A stretch of DNA of 64,000 nt from an uncultured Bacteroides sp. Its GTDB lineage: Bacteria; Bacteroidota; Bacteroidia; Bacteroidales; Bacteroidaceae. Under the pieces are notes generated by a model. The model saw only the letters and a program-made list of their open reading frames with translations. It was not told where the DNA came from and ran no database searches. How positions within the stretch are numbered: position 1 is the stretch's first letter; the number at the start of each line of letters is the position of its first letter. Location of the stretch: NCBI RefSeq assembly GCF_905207245.1, contig NZ_CAJLKP010000021.1:1-64000 (forward strand). The letters run 5' to 3'. Position numbers and translations under genes: made by a program. Shown here piece after piece: positions 16,573 to 25,457 of this stretch.

Positions 16573-16604
16573 CTTGCATAAGTTAACCAAATCTCCTACT
16601 TTTG
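16573..16604 (+). promoter_or_regulatory. Promoter of the UDP-glucuronate decarboxylase gene
   Basis: CTTG at 16573-16576 and TACTTTTG at 16597-16604, spacer 20 bp. The predicted leader is about 50 nt. Confidence 0.7.
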
Positions 16605-16660
16605 CCATCATAAACAAATGAACAGGTTTCATAAGTCTTTGGACATTATAAAATACTTAC

Positions 16661-17605
16661 ATGAAAAATATATTGGTAAGTGGAGGTGCCGGTTTTATAG
16701 GGTCACACCTATGTACGCGGTTGGTTAACGAAGGGCATCATGTGATTTGCCTGGACAATCTATTCACCGGTGCGGAAGCGAACATAGAACATCTGAAAGG
16801 CAACGCTCTTTTTGAGTTTGTAAATCATGATGTGGAGTTTCCTTATCATGCTGAAGCACTTGATGAGATCTATAATTTAGCTTGTCCGGCATCACCTATA
16901 CATTACCAATATGATGCGATCAAAACGATTAAGACTTCTGTCTTGGGAGCTATTAATATGTTGGGATTGGCTAAGAAAACAAATGCCAAGATTTTGCAGG
17001 CCTCGACGAGCGAGATATACGGAGATCCGGTAGTGCATCCCCAGGTAGAAAATTATTGGGGGAATGTAAATCCAATCGGTCCCCGGTCTTGTTATGATGA
17101 AGGGAAGCGTTGTGCAGAAACTTTATTTATGGATTATCATCGGCAAAATAACATTCGAATTAAAATTATTCGTATCTTTAACACCTATGGTTCGAGGATG
17201 TTGCCGAATGATGGAAGAGTGGTTTCTAATTTTGTTGTTCAGGCATTGAAGAACCGTGATATAACAATCTATGGAACCGGAGATCAGACCCGCAGCTTTC
17301 AGTATATTGATGATTTGATAGAAGGTATGGTGCGGATGATGAATACGGAAGATGATTTTATCGGTCCGGTGAACCTTGGAAATCCAAATGAATTTTCCAT
17401 CCTCGAGTTGGCAGAAAAAGTGATTCAGTTGACAGGTTCTAAGTCGAAGTTGGTGTTCAAGCCACTTCCGCATGATGACCCTAAACAACGGCAACCGGAT
17501 ATTACGTTGGCAAAGGAAAAGCTGAACTGGCAGCCAACCATTGAACTGGAAGACGGTTTGCACCGGATAGTTGAATATTTTAGAGATTATCGTTATATAG
17601 ATTAG
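16661..17605 (+). CDS. uxs: UDP-glucuronic acid decarboxylase (UDP-xylose synthase)
   Basis: A 314-residue extended SDR enzyme that decarboxylates UDP-glucuronate to UDP-xylose, a sugar donor for surface glycans. The NAD-binding GxxGxxG is G8-G11-G14 (GGAGFIGSH). The catalytic residues are probably Y145 and K149 (SCYDEGKR) with the STSE motif at 115-118. PASPIHYQ and the RIFNTYGSRMLPNDGRVVSNF block are characteristic of Uxs. It is cytosolic, lacking the membrane anchor of many eukaryotic forms. A histidine kinase gene follows after 30 bp, possibly in the same transcript. Confidence 0.94.
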   Translation: MKNILVSGGAGFIGSHLCTRLVNEGHHVICLDNLFTGAEANIEHLKGNALFEFVNHDVEFPYHAEALDEIYNLACPASPIHYQYDAIKTIKTSVLGAINMLGLAKKTNAKILQASTSEIYGDPVVHPQVENYWGNVNPIGPRSCYDEGKRCAETLFMDYHRQNNIRIKIIRIFNTYGSRMLPNDGRVVSNFVVQALKNRDITIYGTGDQTRSFQYIDDLIEGMVRMMNTEDDFIGPVNLGNPNEFSILELAEKVIQLTGSKSKLVFKPLPHDDPKQRQPDITLAKEKLNWQPTIELEDGLHRIVEYFRDYRYID

Positions 17606-17635
17606 TAGATAAACGGGAAAACAATATAGTATAAG

Positions 17636-18763
17636 ATGAATATGGAAATAAATCCTTCTGAGTACAAAATTCTCATCGTTGACGATGTGATGTCCAACGT
17701 ATTATTGTTGAAGGTACTCTTGACAAACGAAAAATTTGCAATCGCTACGGCAAGTAACGGTCGGCAAGCATTGGAGCAGGTAGATAAGGAGAACCCGGAT
17801 TTGGTGTTGCTGGACGTGATGATGCCGGATATGAGTGGTTTTGAGGTGGCACAGCATTTGAAAGCTAACCCCAAAACGGCGGAAATTCCTATTATCTTTC
17901 TGACTGCACTGAACAGTACGACGGATATTGTAAAAGGTTTCCAGGTGGGAGCAAATGACTTTATCTCCAAACCTTTCAATAAAGAAGAACTGATTATCCG
18001 TGTTACCCACCAGATTTCCTTGGTGGCTGCCAAGCGTATCATTCTGAACAAGACCGAAGAATTGCAACGTACCATTGCCGGACGTGACAAACTCTATTCG
18101 GTGATTGCTCATGATTTGCGTTCGCCTATGGGCTCCATCAAGATGGTGCTGAACATGTTGATACTGAATCTGCCGTCCGAAAAGATTGGTGCTGAGATGT
18201 ATGAACTGTTGACGATGGCCAACCAGACGACAGAAGATGTATTCTCTCTGCTGGACAATCTGCTGAAGTGGACAAAGAGCCAGATTGGCAAGTTGAATGT
18301 GGTATATCAGGATATCGATGTGGTGGAAGTGGTAGATGGCGTAATTGACATCTTCAACATGGTAGCCGGTCTGAAAAAGATTACGATTCGCGAAGTAAAG
18401 CCTGAAAAACTGGCTGTCTATGCGGATATTGATATGTTGAAGACGGTGGTACGTAATTTGATAAGCAATGCCATTAAGTTCAGTAACGAAGGTTCTGAAG
18501 TGCTGGTGAAACTGGAAGAAAAGGAAGGTATGGCAGTAGTCAGTGTGCAAGACCATGGTTGTGGTATTGACGAAGAAGGACAGAAGAAGTTATTGCATAC
18601 GGATACCCACTTTAGTACATTCGGTACGAACAATGAGGAAGGATCCGGCTTGGGATTGCTCTTATGTCAGGACTTCGTAGTGAAGAATGGTGGTACACTG
18701 TGGTTTAATTCTAAGAAAGGTGAAGGTTCTGTATTCAGCTTCTCAGTCCCGTTGAAAAAGTAA
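17636..18763 (+). CDS. Receiver-first hybrid histidine kinase
   Basis: A 375-residue cytosolic two-component protein with the order receiver, HisKA, HATPase. The receiver (about residues 10-125) has phosphoacceptor D60 in LVLLDVMMPDMSG and the conserved K112 in FISKPF. HisKA carries H159 in SVIAHDLRSPMGS. The ATPase has NLISNAIKFSN, DHGCGI and GSGLGLLLCQDF. There is no membrane segment or sensor domain, so input probably arrives by phosphotransfer to the receiver from another kinase. Its target is unknown; linkage to uxs suggests, but does not show, control of surface polysaccharide. Confidence 0.92.
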   Translation: MNMEINPSEYKILIVDDVMSNVLLLKVLLTNEKFAIATASNGRQALEQVDKENPDLVLLDVMMPDMSGFEVAQHLKANPKTAEIPIIFLTALNSTTDIVKGFQVGANDFISKPFNKEELIIRVTHQISLVAAKRIILNKTEELQRTIAGRDKLYSVIAHDLRSPMGSIKMVLNMLILNLPSEKIGAEMYELLTMANQTTEDVFSLLDNLLKWTKSQIGKLNVVYQDIDVVEVVDGVIDIFNMVAGLKKITIREVKPEKLAVYADIDMLKTVVRNLISNAIKFSNEGSEVLVKLEEKEGMAVVSVQDHGCGIDEEGQKKLLHTDTHFSTFGTNNEEGSGLGLLLCQDFVVKNGGTLWFNSKKGEGSVFSFSVPLKK

Positions 18764-18776
18764 TTGTATTCAATAA

Positions 18777-18862
18777 AAACAGACCGTCTGTTGAGGTGAA
18801 ATAGATGGTCTGTTCGAGTCATATAGACCGTCTGTTTACTCCAAACAGACGGTCTGTTTTTT
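18777..18862. repeat. Word-array element 3 (AACAGACGGTCTGTT words) acting as bidirectional terminator
   Basis: Four copies of a nearly palindromic word, (A)ACAGACsGTCTGTT, at about 18778, 18803 (variant), 18825 and 18843. The last two form a perfect 13-bp stem (18825-18837 and 18843-18855) with loop ACTCC, followed by a T run (18857-18863) that overlaps the addB stop codon. It sits between the convergent kinase and addB genes. Confidence 0.85.
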
Positions 18863-21762
18863 TATCGCTTACACAAGTCTTTGAAATCACAAAACTCGCA
18901 CTTCTTGCTATCATCAGTTTGGGTGAAAGGTTCCTCCGGGTTGTATATTTCTTGCAGAAGATTTTTCAGACGTTCGCGGAACTCGTCTTCGTAGAAAGCA
19001 AAGTTGTTGACCGGTATCTTTGCTTGACGTGGTTCTCCCATTTCGATAACGGGAGAGTATGTCTCTGATGCTGCACGGTGAATATAGAGTAGGGAAGGGG
19101 CAACCTTCAGTGGCTGCCGATTACACATGATGGATGCATACAGAAAAGTCTGGAAAATGTAATTCGGGCGTCCTTCGGCAGGAGTGAACAATTGTTCAAT
19201 GTTTTCGGGTGTTTTCGGAGTACCACCGGTTTTGTAATCTACGATGCGTAGAGTATCTCCTTTGCTGTCCATGCGGTCGATGGTGCCGCCGATGTTCAGT
19301 GTCAGCTTTCCTTGCAGGGTTTCTATTTCCATGATTTCGTTTACCGGTTCTTCCATACCTTCCATGAAGAAGGGAGCGTATTGCAAATCGTTGCGTAACA
19401 ACTGGCGGAGATAGGATGCAATGACTTTGGCGTTGATAAGCTGCGTACCGTTATATTCCGGCCTTTCAGTGGGAGCAATGTGGAAGAACTCTTCTTTGAA
19501 AGCAGTATCCACATAATTTTGCAGTTTGACATCGTTGCGCAATAGCTGTTCCAGATCTTCTTTGCGTATTTCTTTTCCGTTAGCGATCAGGTCCTTATAT
19601 ACCAATTCGGCCGAACGGTGAAAGATGGTGCCGAACAGGGCGGAGTCTATTTCTGCACTTACTTCATCAGGAGCTTTCAGACCGGCCACATAGCGATAAT
19701 AGAATTTCAACCGGCAGTCGAGATAGGCATTGAGAGCCGAAGGAGAGAATAGAGCTTTCGGATGGCGGGTGACGTCATATCTGTTATACATCCTGGTAAT
19801 TATCTCCGGTGTTTTTTCAATGCAGATTTCTCTATCGCTTTGGGGAGATTGTCCGGCCTCAAGGTATTCGCGCGAAATATCGTGTGGCGATTCGACAAGG
19901 AATTGCAACATGAAACGGGACATCTCTCCACGGTTCAGTCCATTTGAAGAAGTGTTATATAATAAGGTGATGTTTTCAGCACGCTGTACCAGTCGGTAGA
20001 AGTAGTATGCATAGACAGCATTCTTATGTTCGATGGTGGTCATGCCGAAAGCCTTCCGTAGGTTGTAGGGGATGAAGGAAGATTCACCGCCTCCTTTGGG
20101 CAATTGGCCTTCGTTAAGGGAAAGCATGATGAGATTGCGGAAATCAAGGTTACGCGTTTCCAGTACTCCCATAACCTGCATGCCGATGGCTGGTTCACCG
20201 TGGAAAGGTATATTCGAGGTGGCGAGTAATCGGCAGAGCAGACGTTTCAACGTATCTACCTGCAATGTTAATTCTCCGTTATTGATAAGGCTGAGCAAAC
20301 GGTTGATGAGCGTATAGCTTTTAAATAAGGATTCCCGGTAAAGCTGGTTAAAGATATCATCTGTTTTTGTTTCTGCCTCCTGGCGATAGAGGACGGAAAC
20401 TTCGCGCAGCATATCCGTGAGGTACTGGCAAAGAGCTGAGATGCCCCTTTGTGGAGTAAAAACCTGTTCAAGGAAATCATCTTGTTTCAGTTCGGAAGGC
20501 AGGGGATAGAAACGGTTGTCTTTCGTCAATTGCTTTTCCAGATTTTCGGCGGATTCGGATAGTTGCCGGGTATATGGATGCTTCAGTATGGTTTGTACGG
20601 CTTCGTATAGATAGCGTCCGGTATCTGTCCGGTATCCGTTGGTCTGTAATTCTATCAATGCAGTGATGAAACTATATACAGGCGTCTGTGCCAACGGAAA
20701 TCCCATAGTGATATTTACATTCTTTACTTCCGGTGGGATGGAATGCAGCACGGGCAATAAGAGTGCTTCATTACAAAGTACTATGGCATTTTCTTTTTCT
20801 TTAAGTGTCAACTCGTTCTCTTGTTTCCTTGTCTCCTTGACCCATTCCGGCAGATAACGCGCCTGTGCATTTTCTGTAGGGGCAGAGATAAAACGTACTT
20901 TCTTGGGATTCCTCAATACATCGAATGCTGTTTCGGGAAGTTCATTGGGAAAGGTCTTCATGTTGCGGAGGATAAACTCTCCCGCTTCGTGGGTATAGAG
21001 TGGGGTCTTCTCGCGGGGCAACCGGGTATAGAATATGTCATAATCCCAGTAGAACAATGCTTTCCCTGCATCGTGCAAACGTTCGAAGAATTTGGTTTCC
21101 ACCTTATTCAGCACATTGAAGCCGACAAATACATAATGATCATATTTCAGCTTGTCCGGTTGCAGTTCTTCCATCACCTGGCGATACATCATACCTTCGT
21201 AAGCAATGCCAAGTTCTGTAAGATTGTTGTGGTAATGGTGATAAATGTCGCCGAGCTTGTCCCATAGGGAAATGAACTTCTCTTTGAGTTGTGTCCTCTT
21301 TTCGATGGAGAAATTCTGAAAGAACTGGCGGATGGCTTCCTCCTGTTCGGGGTCGAGAAAGTCATAATCATCCATTATATTTTTCAGGTCTTGCAGGTTG
21401 GAGAAAAGTCGGTCGGCATCCACGAGATTCTTATCTACATCATCAAAATCGCTGATGAGCAGTTCTCCCCAGAAATAAAAATCGTCCAGCGTTTCTTCAC
21501 TGTGTGTTTCCTCACGGAATACTTTGTAGAGTTCGCATACCAGGCGGATAGGGTCACCCAGCTTCCAAGGCGAAAGTTGCCGGAACAATTCGCTGATGCT
21601 CACGTATGCAGGCGACCATAAAGGGCGGTCGCTCTGTGCGGCCAGATATTCATTGAAGAACAGGCTGGCACGCTTGTTGGGGAAGACGATTGCAACTCGT
21701 GACAAGTCGTTTCCTATTTTTCTGTGTAGGTCTTGGGCAACTAATTGAAGAAAGGTTTGCAT
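18862..21762 (-). CDS. addB: AddB-like nuclease subunit (PD-(D/E)XK family)
   Basis: A 966-residue protein, probably the B subunit of an AddAB helicase-nuclease that resects double-strand breaks for RecA. An inactive-helicase-like N-terminal region (VAIVFPNKRASLFF) leads to a C-terminal RecB-type nuclease: GTIFHRSAELVY, IGGTIDRMDSKGDTLRIVDYKTGG (catalytic DxK) and final cysteines C-EF-C-DFKDL-C which, with C in LDCRLKFYYRY, should hold the 4Fe-4S cluster known for AddB. It follows addA by 44 bp on the same strand and ends in the terminator of element 3. Confidence 0.9.
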   Translation of the reverse strand: MQTFLQLVAQDLHRKIGNDLSRVAIVFPNKRASLFFNEYLAAQSDRPLWSPAYVSISELFRQLSPWKLGDPIRLVCELYKVFREETHSEETLDDFYFWGELLISDFDDVDKNLVDADRLFSNLQDLKNIMDDYDFLDPEQEEAIRQFFQNFSIEKRTQLKEKFISLWDKLGDIYHHYHNNLTELGIAYEGMMYRQVMEELQPDKLKYDHYVFVGFNVLNKVETKFFERLHDAGKALFYWDYDIFYTRLPREKTPLYTHEAGEFILRNMKTFPNELPETAFDVLRNPKKVRFISAPTENAQARYLPEWVKETRKQENELTLKEKENAIVLCNEALLLPVLHSIPPEVKNVNITMGFPLAQTPVYSFITALIELQTNGYRTDTGRYLYEAVQTILKHPYTRQLSESAENLEKQLTKDNRFYPLPSELKQDDFLEQVFTPQRGISALCQYLTDMLREVSVLYRQEAETKTDDIFNQLYRESLFKSYTLINRLLSLINNGELTLQVDTLKRLLCRLLATSNIPFHGEPAIGMQVMGVLETRNLDFRNLIMLSLNEGQLPKGGGESSFIPYNLRKAFGMTTIEHKNAVYAYYFYRLVQRAENITLLYNTSSNGLNRGEMSRFMLQFLVESPHDISREYLEAGQSPQSDREICIEKTPEIITRMYNRYDVTRHPKALFSPSALNAYLDCRLKFYYRYVAGLKAPDEVSAEIDSALFGTIFHRSAELVYKDLIANGKEIRKEDLEQLLRNDVKLQNYVDTAFKEEFFHIAPTERPEYNGTQLINAKVIASYLRQLLRNDLQYAPFFMEGMEEPVNEIMEIETLQGKLTLNIGGTIDRMDSKGDTLRIVDYKTGGTPKTPENIEQLFTPAEGRPNYIFQTFLYASIMCNRQPLKVAPSLLYIHRAASETYSPVIEMGEPRQAKIPVNNFAFYEDEFRERLKNLLQEIYNPEEPFTQTDDSKKCEFCDFKDLCKR

Positions 21763-21806
21763 CTTGATTTTTGGCTTTTGATAATTATTCTAATCCTGTT
21801 CTGAGG

Positions 21807-24800
21807 TTATACATTTTCTATTAAGTCTTCTTCCACATACCACAAGTATCCTTTGATATTCTCCCTCGGGTACCCCATGCGGACAAGCAATTGCATATAT
21901 CCTTTTACTTGCTTGTTATACTTTTTATTCTGCTTTCCGAATTTGAAGTCTACAATGACTATTTCGTCACCGCGCATCATCACGCGGTCAGGGCGGCGTG
22001 TATGTAGTTCTCCGTTCTCTTGCCAGATGATGTCACATTCGTTGAATAACTCCCAGTTTCCCGAATACCAGTCCTGTACTTGGGGGAGGGAGAAGGCACG
22101 GTTAGTCAGTTCCCGTATTTCTTCTTCTGTTTCCGTTTTACCAATGATTCCTTCGAATATGAGTTGTGTAATGGCATTGTCAATATCTTCTTCCGTTTCG
22201 ATGGCAGAGAAAAGCGTATGTAACAATCGTCCCCGGTTTATGAAACGGTTGTCGGACTCTTCTTCATCCACTCCCTGAATGAAATCGGCAGAACGGTTCG
22301 ATTGCCGGAACTCAATATCGTGCCTCATGCTTTCCATGTGCACGGGGAGTTTATCCGGTTTTTGAGCGAGGCGGTTGAGGGAAGAGTTATGTGTGGAGGA
22401 CTCCGCTACAGATGGACAGAGTTCTCCGCTTTCATAAGGTTCTTCTTCGTCCCAGCCTTCTTTGCCTTCCTTGATAGCCACTTGTGGCAATGCATTGGTG
22501 AGTAGCTCGGACATGGTTCCTTTCTGGGCTTTTTTACTCCAGAGAATCAGATTCTTCCCAGCACGGGTAAATGCTACATAAAGCAGGTTCAGGTTATCCA
22601 CCCACAATTGAAGGCGTTCGTGCAGATAATCCTGTTGATACACGGATTCGGCCATAGTAGATGAGTAATTCACTGGGACGATGTCGAGTGAACTGAATGG
22701 CCTCTCGGTGGGAGAACACCAGATCAACTGATTATTGGTTTCATTCTCCAATTTCCAATCACAGAAGGGAATGAGTACGGTGTGAAACTCTAAGCCTTTG
22801 GATTTATGTATAGAAAGAATACGGATGCCATCCATTTCACCACTGGGAATGGTTTTGTTGCACAACGTCTCGTCCCAGAAACGGATGAAGGTATCTAAAT
22901 CTGAGGAATTATTTTGCAGATATTCTGTTACGGCATCAAAGAAAGAGAACAGGTAAGCATCCTGTTTTTCAATCCGGTTCATTCCGAACAGACTGAAAAG
23001 TTCTTCCAGTAATTCGTATAGCGGCATTAACCGGAGAGTTTCCATGCCGGAAACAAACTTCTCCGGGAGTGCGTCCTGTGGTTTGGCAGTAAGCAAATCG
23101 TCCCAATCGGGATTTGCACTTCCGTTTTCTTCTTTATTGATTTGTAGCTTGTAATTAGTGATTAGTGAAGCCTGTGCCACTTTATTTTCCGGATTTGAAA
23201 GATAGCGCAAGGCATCTATCAGCATGCAGAGTGCTTGAGAGGCATCTAGACGAAATGCTTCGTCGGAAACGATAGGCAAATGCATGGTCTTGTCGAAATA
23301 GTCGGCAATAGGAGGGATATTCTTGTTTTTACGTACCAGAATGGTGATGTCAGTCAACTTCACACCGGCTTCCAATAATCGTTTTACTTCCTCTCCCAAT
23401 GTTATAAGCGTCAGTTCCACATAGTCATGCTCTTCATCCGGTTCCAGAAAATCTACTTTGACATAACCTTTGGCTTCTGTACGCGGCGATTCTTGTGCAA
23501 CATCTGCATAAGCTCGTTGTAATGGCTGACAATCTTCCTGTAAGTCTTTCAGGTGAAGCATATTCAAATATTCTACCGCAGCAGCAAACAGGAAGTTGTT
23601 GAACTGGATGATATTGGTTTCACTCCGGCGGTTTGTTTTTAATGTTTCCACACGCACGGGGAAATTGTTAAGTTGAGAGCTGGCAGAGTCTCCCAAAACG
23701 TTTAATATTCTCCAGTCTCCGTTGCGCCAACGATAGATTGATTGCTTTACATCACCTACAATCAAACTGTCGGCTCCCTGTGAAAGACCTTCCAGCAACA
23801 GGATTTTGAAATTATCCCATTGCATCCGGCTGGTGTCCTGAAATTCATCAATCATCACATTTTGGATGTTAGCTCCGATTTTTTCGAATACAAATGAGGA
23901 ATCTCCGTCCCGCACCAGGTTATGGAGCAGGGCGTTGGTGTCTGACAACAGGAAACGATTGTGCTCCCGGTTTAATTCGCGCACTTCCTCGTCGATGTGT
24001 GCAAGCAATTGCAATTTGTTCAGGTGTTGCAGTGACAACCGGCAACTGTTTACTTGTTTATTGTTCCTTGGTCTGAATGTTTCCGCATCCTGCAGCAAGG
24101 GGAGTAAACTCGTTTCGGCCAGATGAATGATGTCGTTTTTACGCGTTGAAGTCTTGGTTGCCCAGTTCTTTGCGTCGTCCAGACTATTTTTTAATGTGGC
24201 ATTCAGCACATCTTTGTCTGATAATCGTCCGTCCCTCAACTTGCGGAAATAGCTGCCTATTCCTCGTGCTCCGCCTTTCAGGTCTTCTGCGGTGAGCGCG
24301 TGGGCTTCCAATTCTCCTATGAACTGGTCGTAGAAACCTTTCATTTGCTCCAAGGCTTCTGTTTCCATTTCCCGCAACAGGCTGCGGTATAGTTTGATGG
24401 TATCCGGGTGTTTCAGTTGTTGCCGCAGTCCTTCGCCGCGTTCTATGTATCCTTCGTCGAAAATATTCCATCCGAACCGTTTGATTTCATTAGAGACATT
24501 CCAACGTTTGTCATCAGCAATACGTTCGTTGATGTAGTCCAATAGCCATGCCAGGACGGGAGACGAGGGTGTTAGCTTCTCAATGAGACTGTCTACGGCG
24601 TCGCTCAACACTTCGGCATTGTTCAGTTCTATGTTTAGGTTGGGACTTAAATCCAGTTCCCGCGCCAGGTTGCGCATAACTGACTGGAAGAAGGAGTCGA
24701 TGGTTTCTACACGAAAACGGCTATAGTCATGAAGCATGTATTGCAATGCCGTTCCTGCCGCCCGGCGGATGTCGGGGACGGGCAAGTTCTTCCGTTGTAA

Positions 24801-25031
24801 GTCTTCGCGGATACGGTTCAGATAGGGTTCGGATGCCGGGTCATTTACCCAGATGCCGTAAAGTTGCTGTAAGATACGCTCCTTCATCTCTGCCGTAGCC
24901 TTATTGGTAAAGGTTACAGCAAGGATTTGCCGGTAGGCTCTTGGGTTCAGAATCAGGTGTTTAATATACTCTACGGCGAGGGTGAACGTCTTTCCGGAGC
25001 CGGCTGAGGCTTTATATACTAATAATTCCAT
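21807..25031 (-). CDS. addA: AddA-like UvrD/RecB helicase-nuclease subunit
   Basis: A 1074-residue superfamily 1A helicase with nuclease, the A subunit of AddAB. Walker A is ASAGSGKT (residues 9-16). Others are AVTFTNKATAEMKERI (motif Ia), VMIDEFQDTSRMQW (motif II), VGDVKQSIYRWRNGD (motif III), ILSIHKSKGLEF (motif V) and LLYVAFTRAGKNLIL (motif VI). The C-terminal nuclease includes GRLLHTLFSAIE and VIVDFKFGK (DxK). It starts a probable addA-addB operon; I see no strong -7 box directly upstream. Confidence 0.92.
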   Translation of the reverse strand: MELLVYKASAGSGKTFTLAVEYIKHLILNPRAYRQILAVTFTNKATAEMKERILQQLYGIWVNDPASEPYLNRIREDLQRKNLPVPDIRRAAGTALQYMLHDYSRFRVETIDSFFQSVMRNLARELDLSPNLNIELNNAEVLSDAVDSLIEKLTPSSPVLAWLLDYINERIADDKRWNVSNEIKRFGWNIFDEGYIERGEGLRQQLKHPDTIKLYRSLLREMETEALEQMKGFYDQFIGELEAHALTAEDLKGGARGIGSYFRKLRDGRLSDKDVLNATLKNSLDDAKNWATKTSTRKNDIIHLAETSLLPLLQDAETFRPRNNKQVNSCRLSLQHLNKLQLLAHIDEEVRELNREHNRFLLSDTNALLHNLVRDGDSSFVFEKIGANIQNVMIDEFQDTSRMQWDNFKILLLEGLSQGADSLIVGDVKQSIYRWRNGDWRILNVLGDSASSQLNNFPVRVETLKTNRRSETNIIQFNNFLFAAAVEYLNMLHLKDLQEDCQPLQRAYADVAQESPRTEAKGYVKVDFLEPDEEHDYVELTLITLGEEVKRLLEAGVKLTDITILVRKNKNIPPIADYFDKTMHLPIVSDEAFRLDASQALCMLIDALRYLSNPENKVAQASLITNYKLQINKEENGSANPDWDDLLTAKPQDALPEKFVSGMETLRLMPLYELLEELFSLFGMNRIEKQDAYLFSFFDAVTEYLQNNSSDLDTFIRFWDETLCNKTIPSGEMDGIRILSIHKSKGLEFHTVLIPFCDWKLENETNNQLIWCSPTERPFSSLDIVPVNYSSTMAESVYQQDYLHERLQLWVDNLNLLYVAFTRAGKNLILWSKKAQKGTMSELLTNALPQVAIKEGKEGWDEEEPYESGELCPSVAESSTHNSSLNRLAQKPDKLPVHMESMRHDIEFRQSNRSADFIQGVDEEESDNRFINRGRLLHTLFSAIETEEDIDNAITQLIFEGIIGKTETEEEIRELTNRAFSLPQVQDWYSGNWELFNECDIIWQENGELHTRRPDRVMMRGDEIVIVDFKFGKQNKKYNKQVKGYMQLLVRMGYPRENIKGYLWYVEEDLIENV

Positions 25032-25271
25032 GTTGATTTGCTGGATTGAACTTTGCTACAAACATACGCAAAAAACATGAAATAATGAGTGTTTCTGTTG
25101 ATGGAATTAATTTGTTTCTGTACGGTTTTGAACCAGTTGATTATGTTAGTGGATATTGATATCTGGTGACAGAAGATAGCAAAGTGGGCTATATTCAACA
25201 AAACTGGCCGAAGTATTCATATCTGCTGCTTTGATATAGTGCTTGGGTAGCTTTAGCAGAGGTATGGGTAT

Positions 25272-25296
25272 AAAAAAAGGAGTACCGCTGTACTCC
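25272..25296 (-). terminator. Intrinsic terminator of the predicted small RNA
   Basis: A 7-bp perfect stem GGAGTAC/GTACTCC (25279-25285 and 25290-25296) with a 4-nt loop, followed on the minus strand by seven T (25278 down to 25272). Confidence 0.85.
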
Positions 25297-25333
25297 AACC
25301 TTTGTTAACCTTAAATCTAATACTATGAAAAAC
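25272..25333 (-). ncRNA. Predicted small RNA of about 62 nt
   Basis: The minus strand has a textbook unit: TTTG and TATCTTTG with a 19-bp spacer, a start about 7 nt later near 25333, roughly 35 nt of AU-rich single-stranded sequence (including AGTATTAGATTTAAGG), then a GC hairpin and seven T. No start codon with a ribosome site and no long ORF are present, so it is probably non-coding. It stands alone between addA and uvrB, both on the same strand: it ends about 240 bp before addA is passed and starts about 125 bp after uvrB begins, so it is not a leader for either. Its function is unknown. Confidence 0.7.
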
Positions 25334-25339
25334 ACATTG

Positions 25340-25370
25340 CAAAGATACGGACTATTGGGAAATTAGCAAA
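25340..25370 (-). promoter_or_regulatory. Promoter of the predicted small RNA
   Basis: On the minus strand TTTG (25370-25367) and TATCTTTG (25347-25340) are separated by exactly 19 bp. This is one of the best promoter matches in the window. Confidence 0.85.
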
Positions 25371-25457
25371 TTATCCAAAGAAAAAAGTATGTTTTATAAC
25401 ACTTATTAGCGAAAATAGCATACTCTTCTATTTATTTTAAGAAAAAGTGTTTTATGC

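Larger units (their letters stand above)
25032..25457. other. Intergenic region between uvrB and addA holding a small RNA gene
   Basis: This 426-bp gap has no protein-coding ORF that I can support. Its middle carries a promoter, short transcript and terminator on the minus strand (25272-25370). In 25032-25271 and 25371-25457 I see only AT-rich sequence. Confidence 0.75.

Noticed and set aside
17702..18556. 284-codon open frame opposite the histidine kinase
   Set aside because: His/Gln-rich antisense of a conserved kinase, with no promoter or homology.
25325..25366. A 13-codon ORF on the plus strand (ATG at 25325)
   Set aside because: It is antisense to the predicted small RNA and its promoter, and lacks its own promoter and ribosome site.
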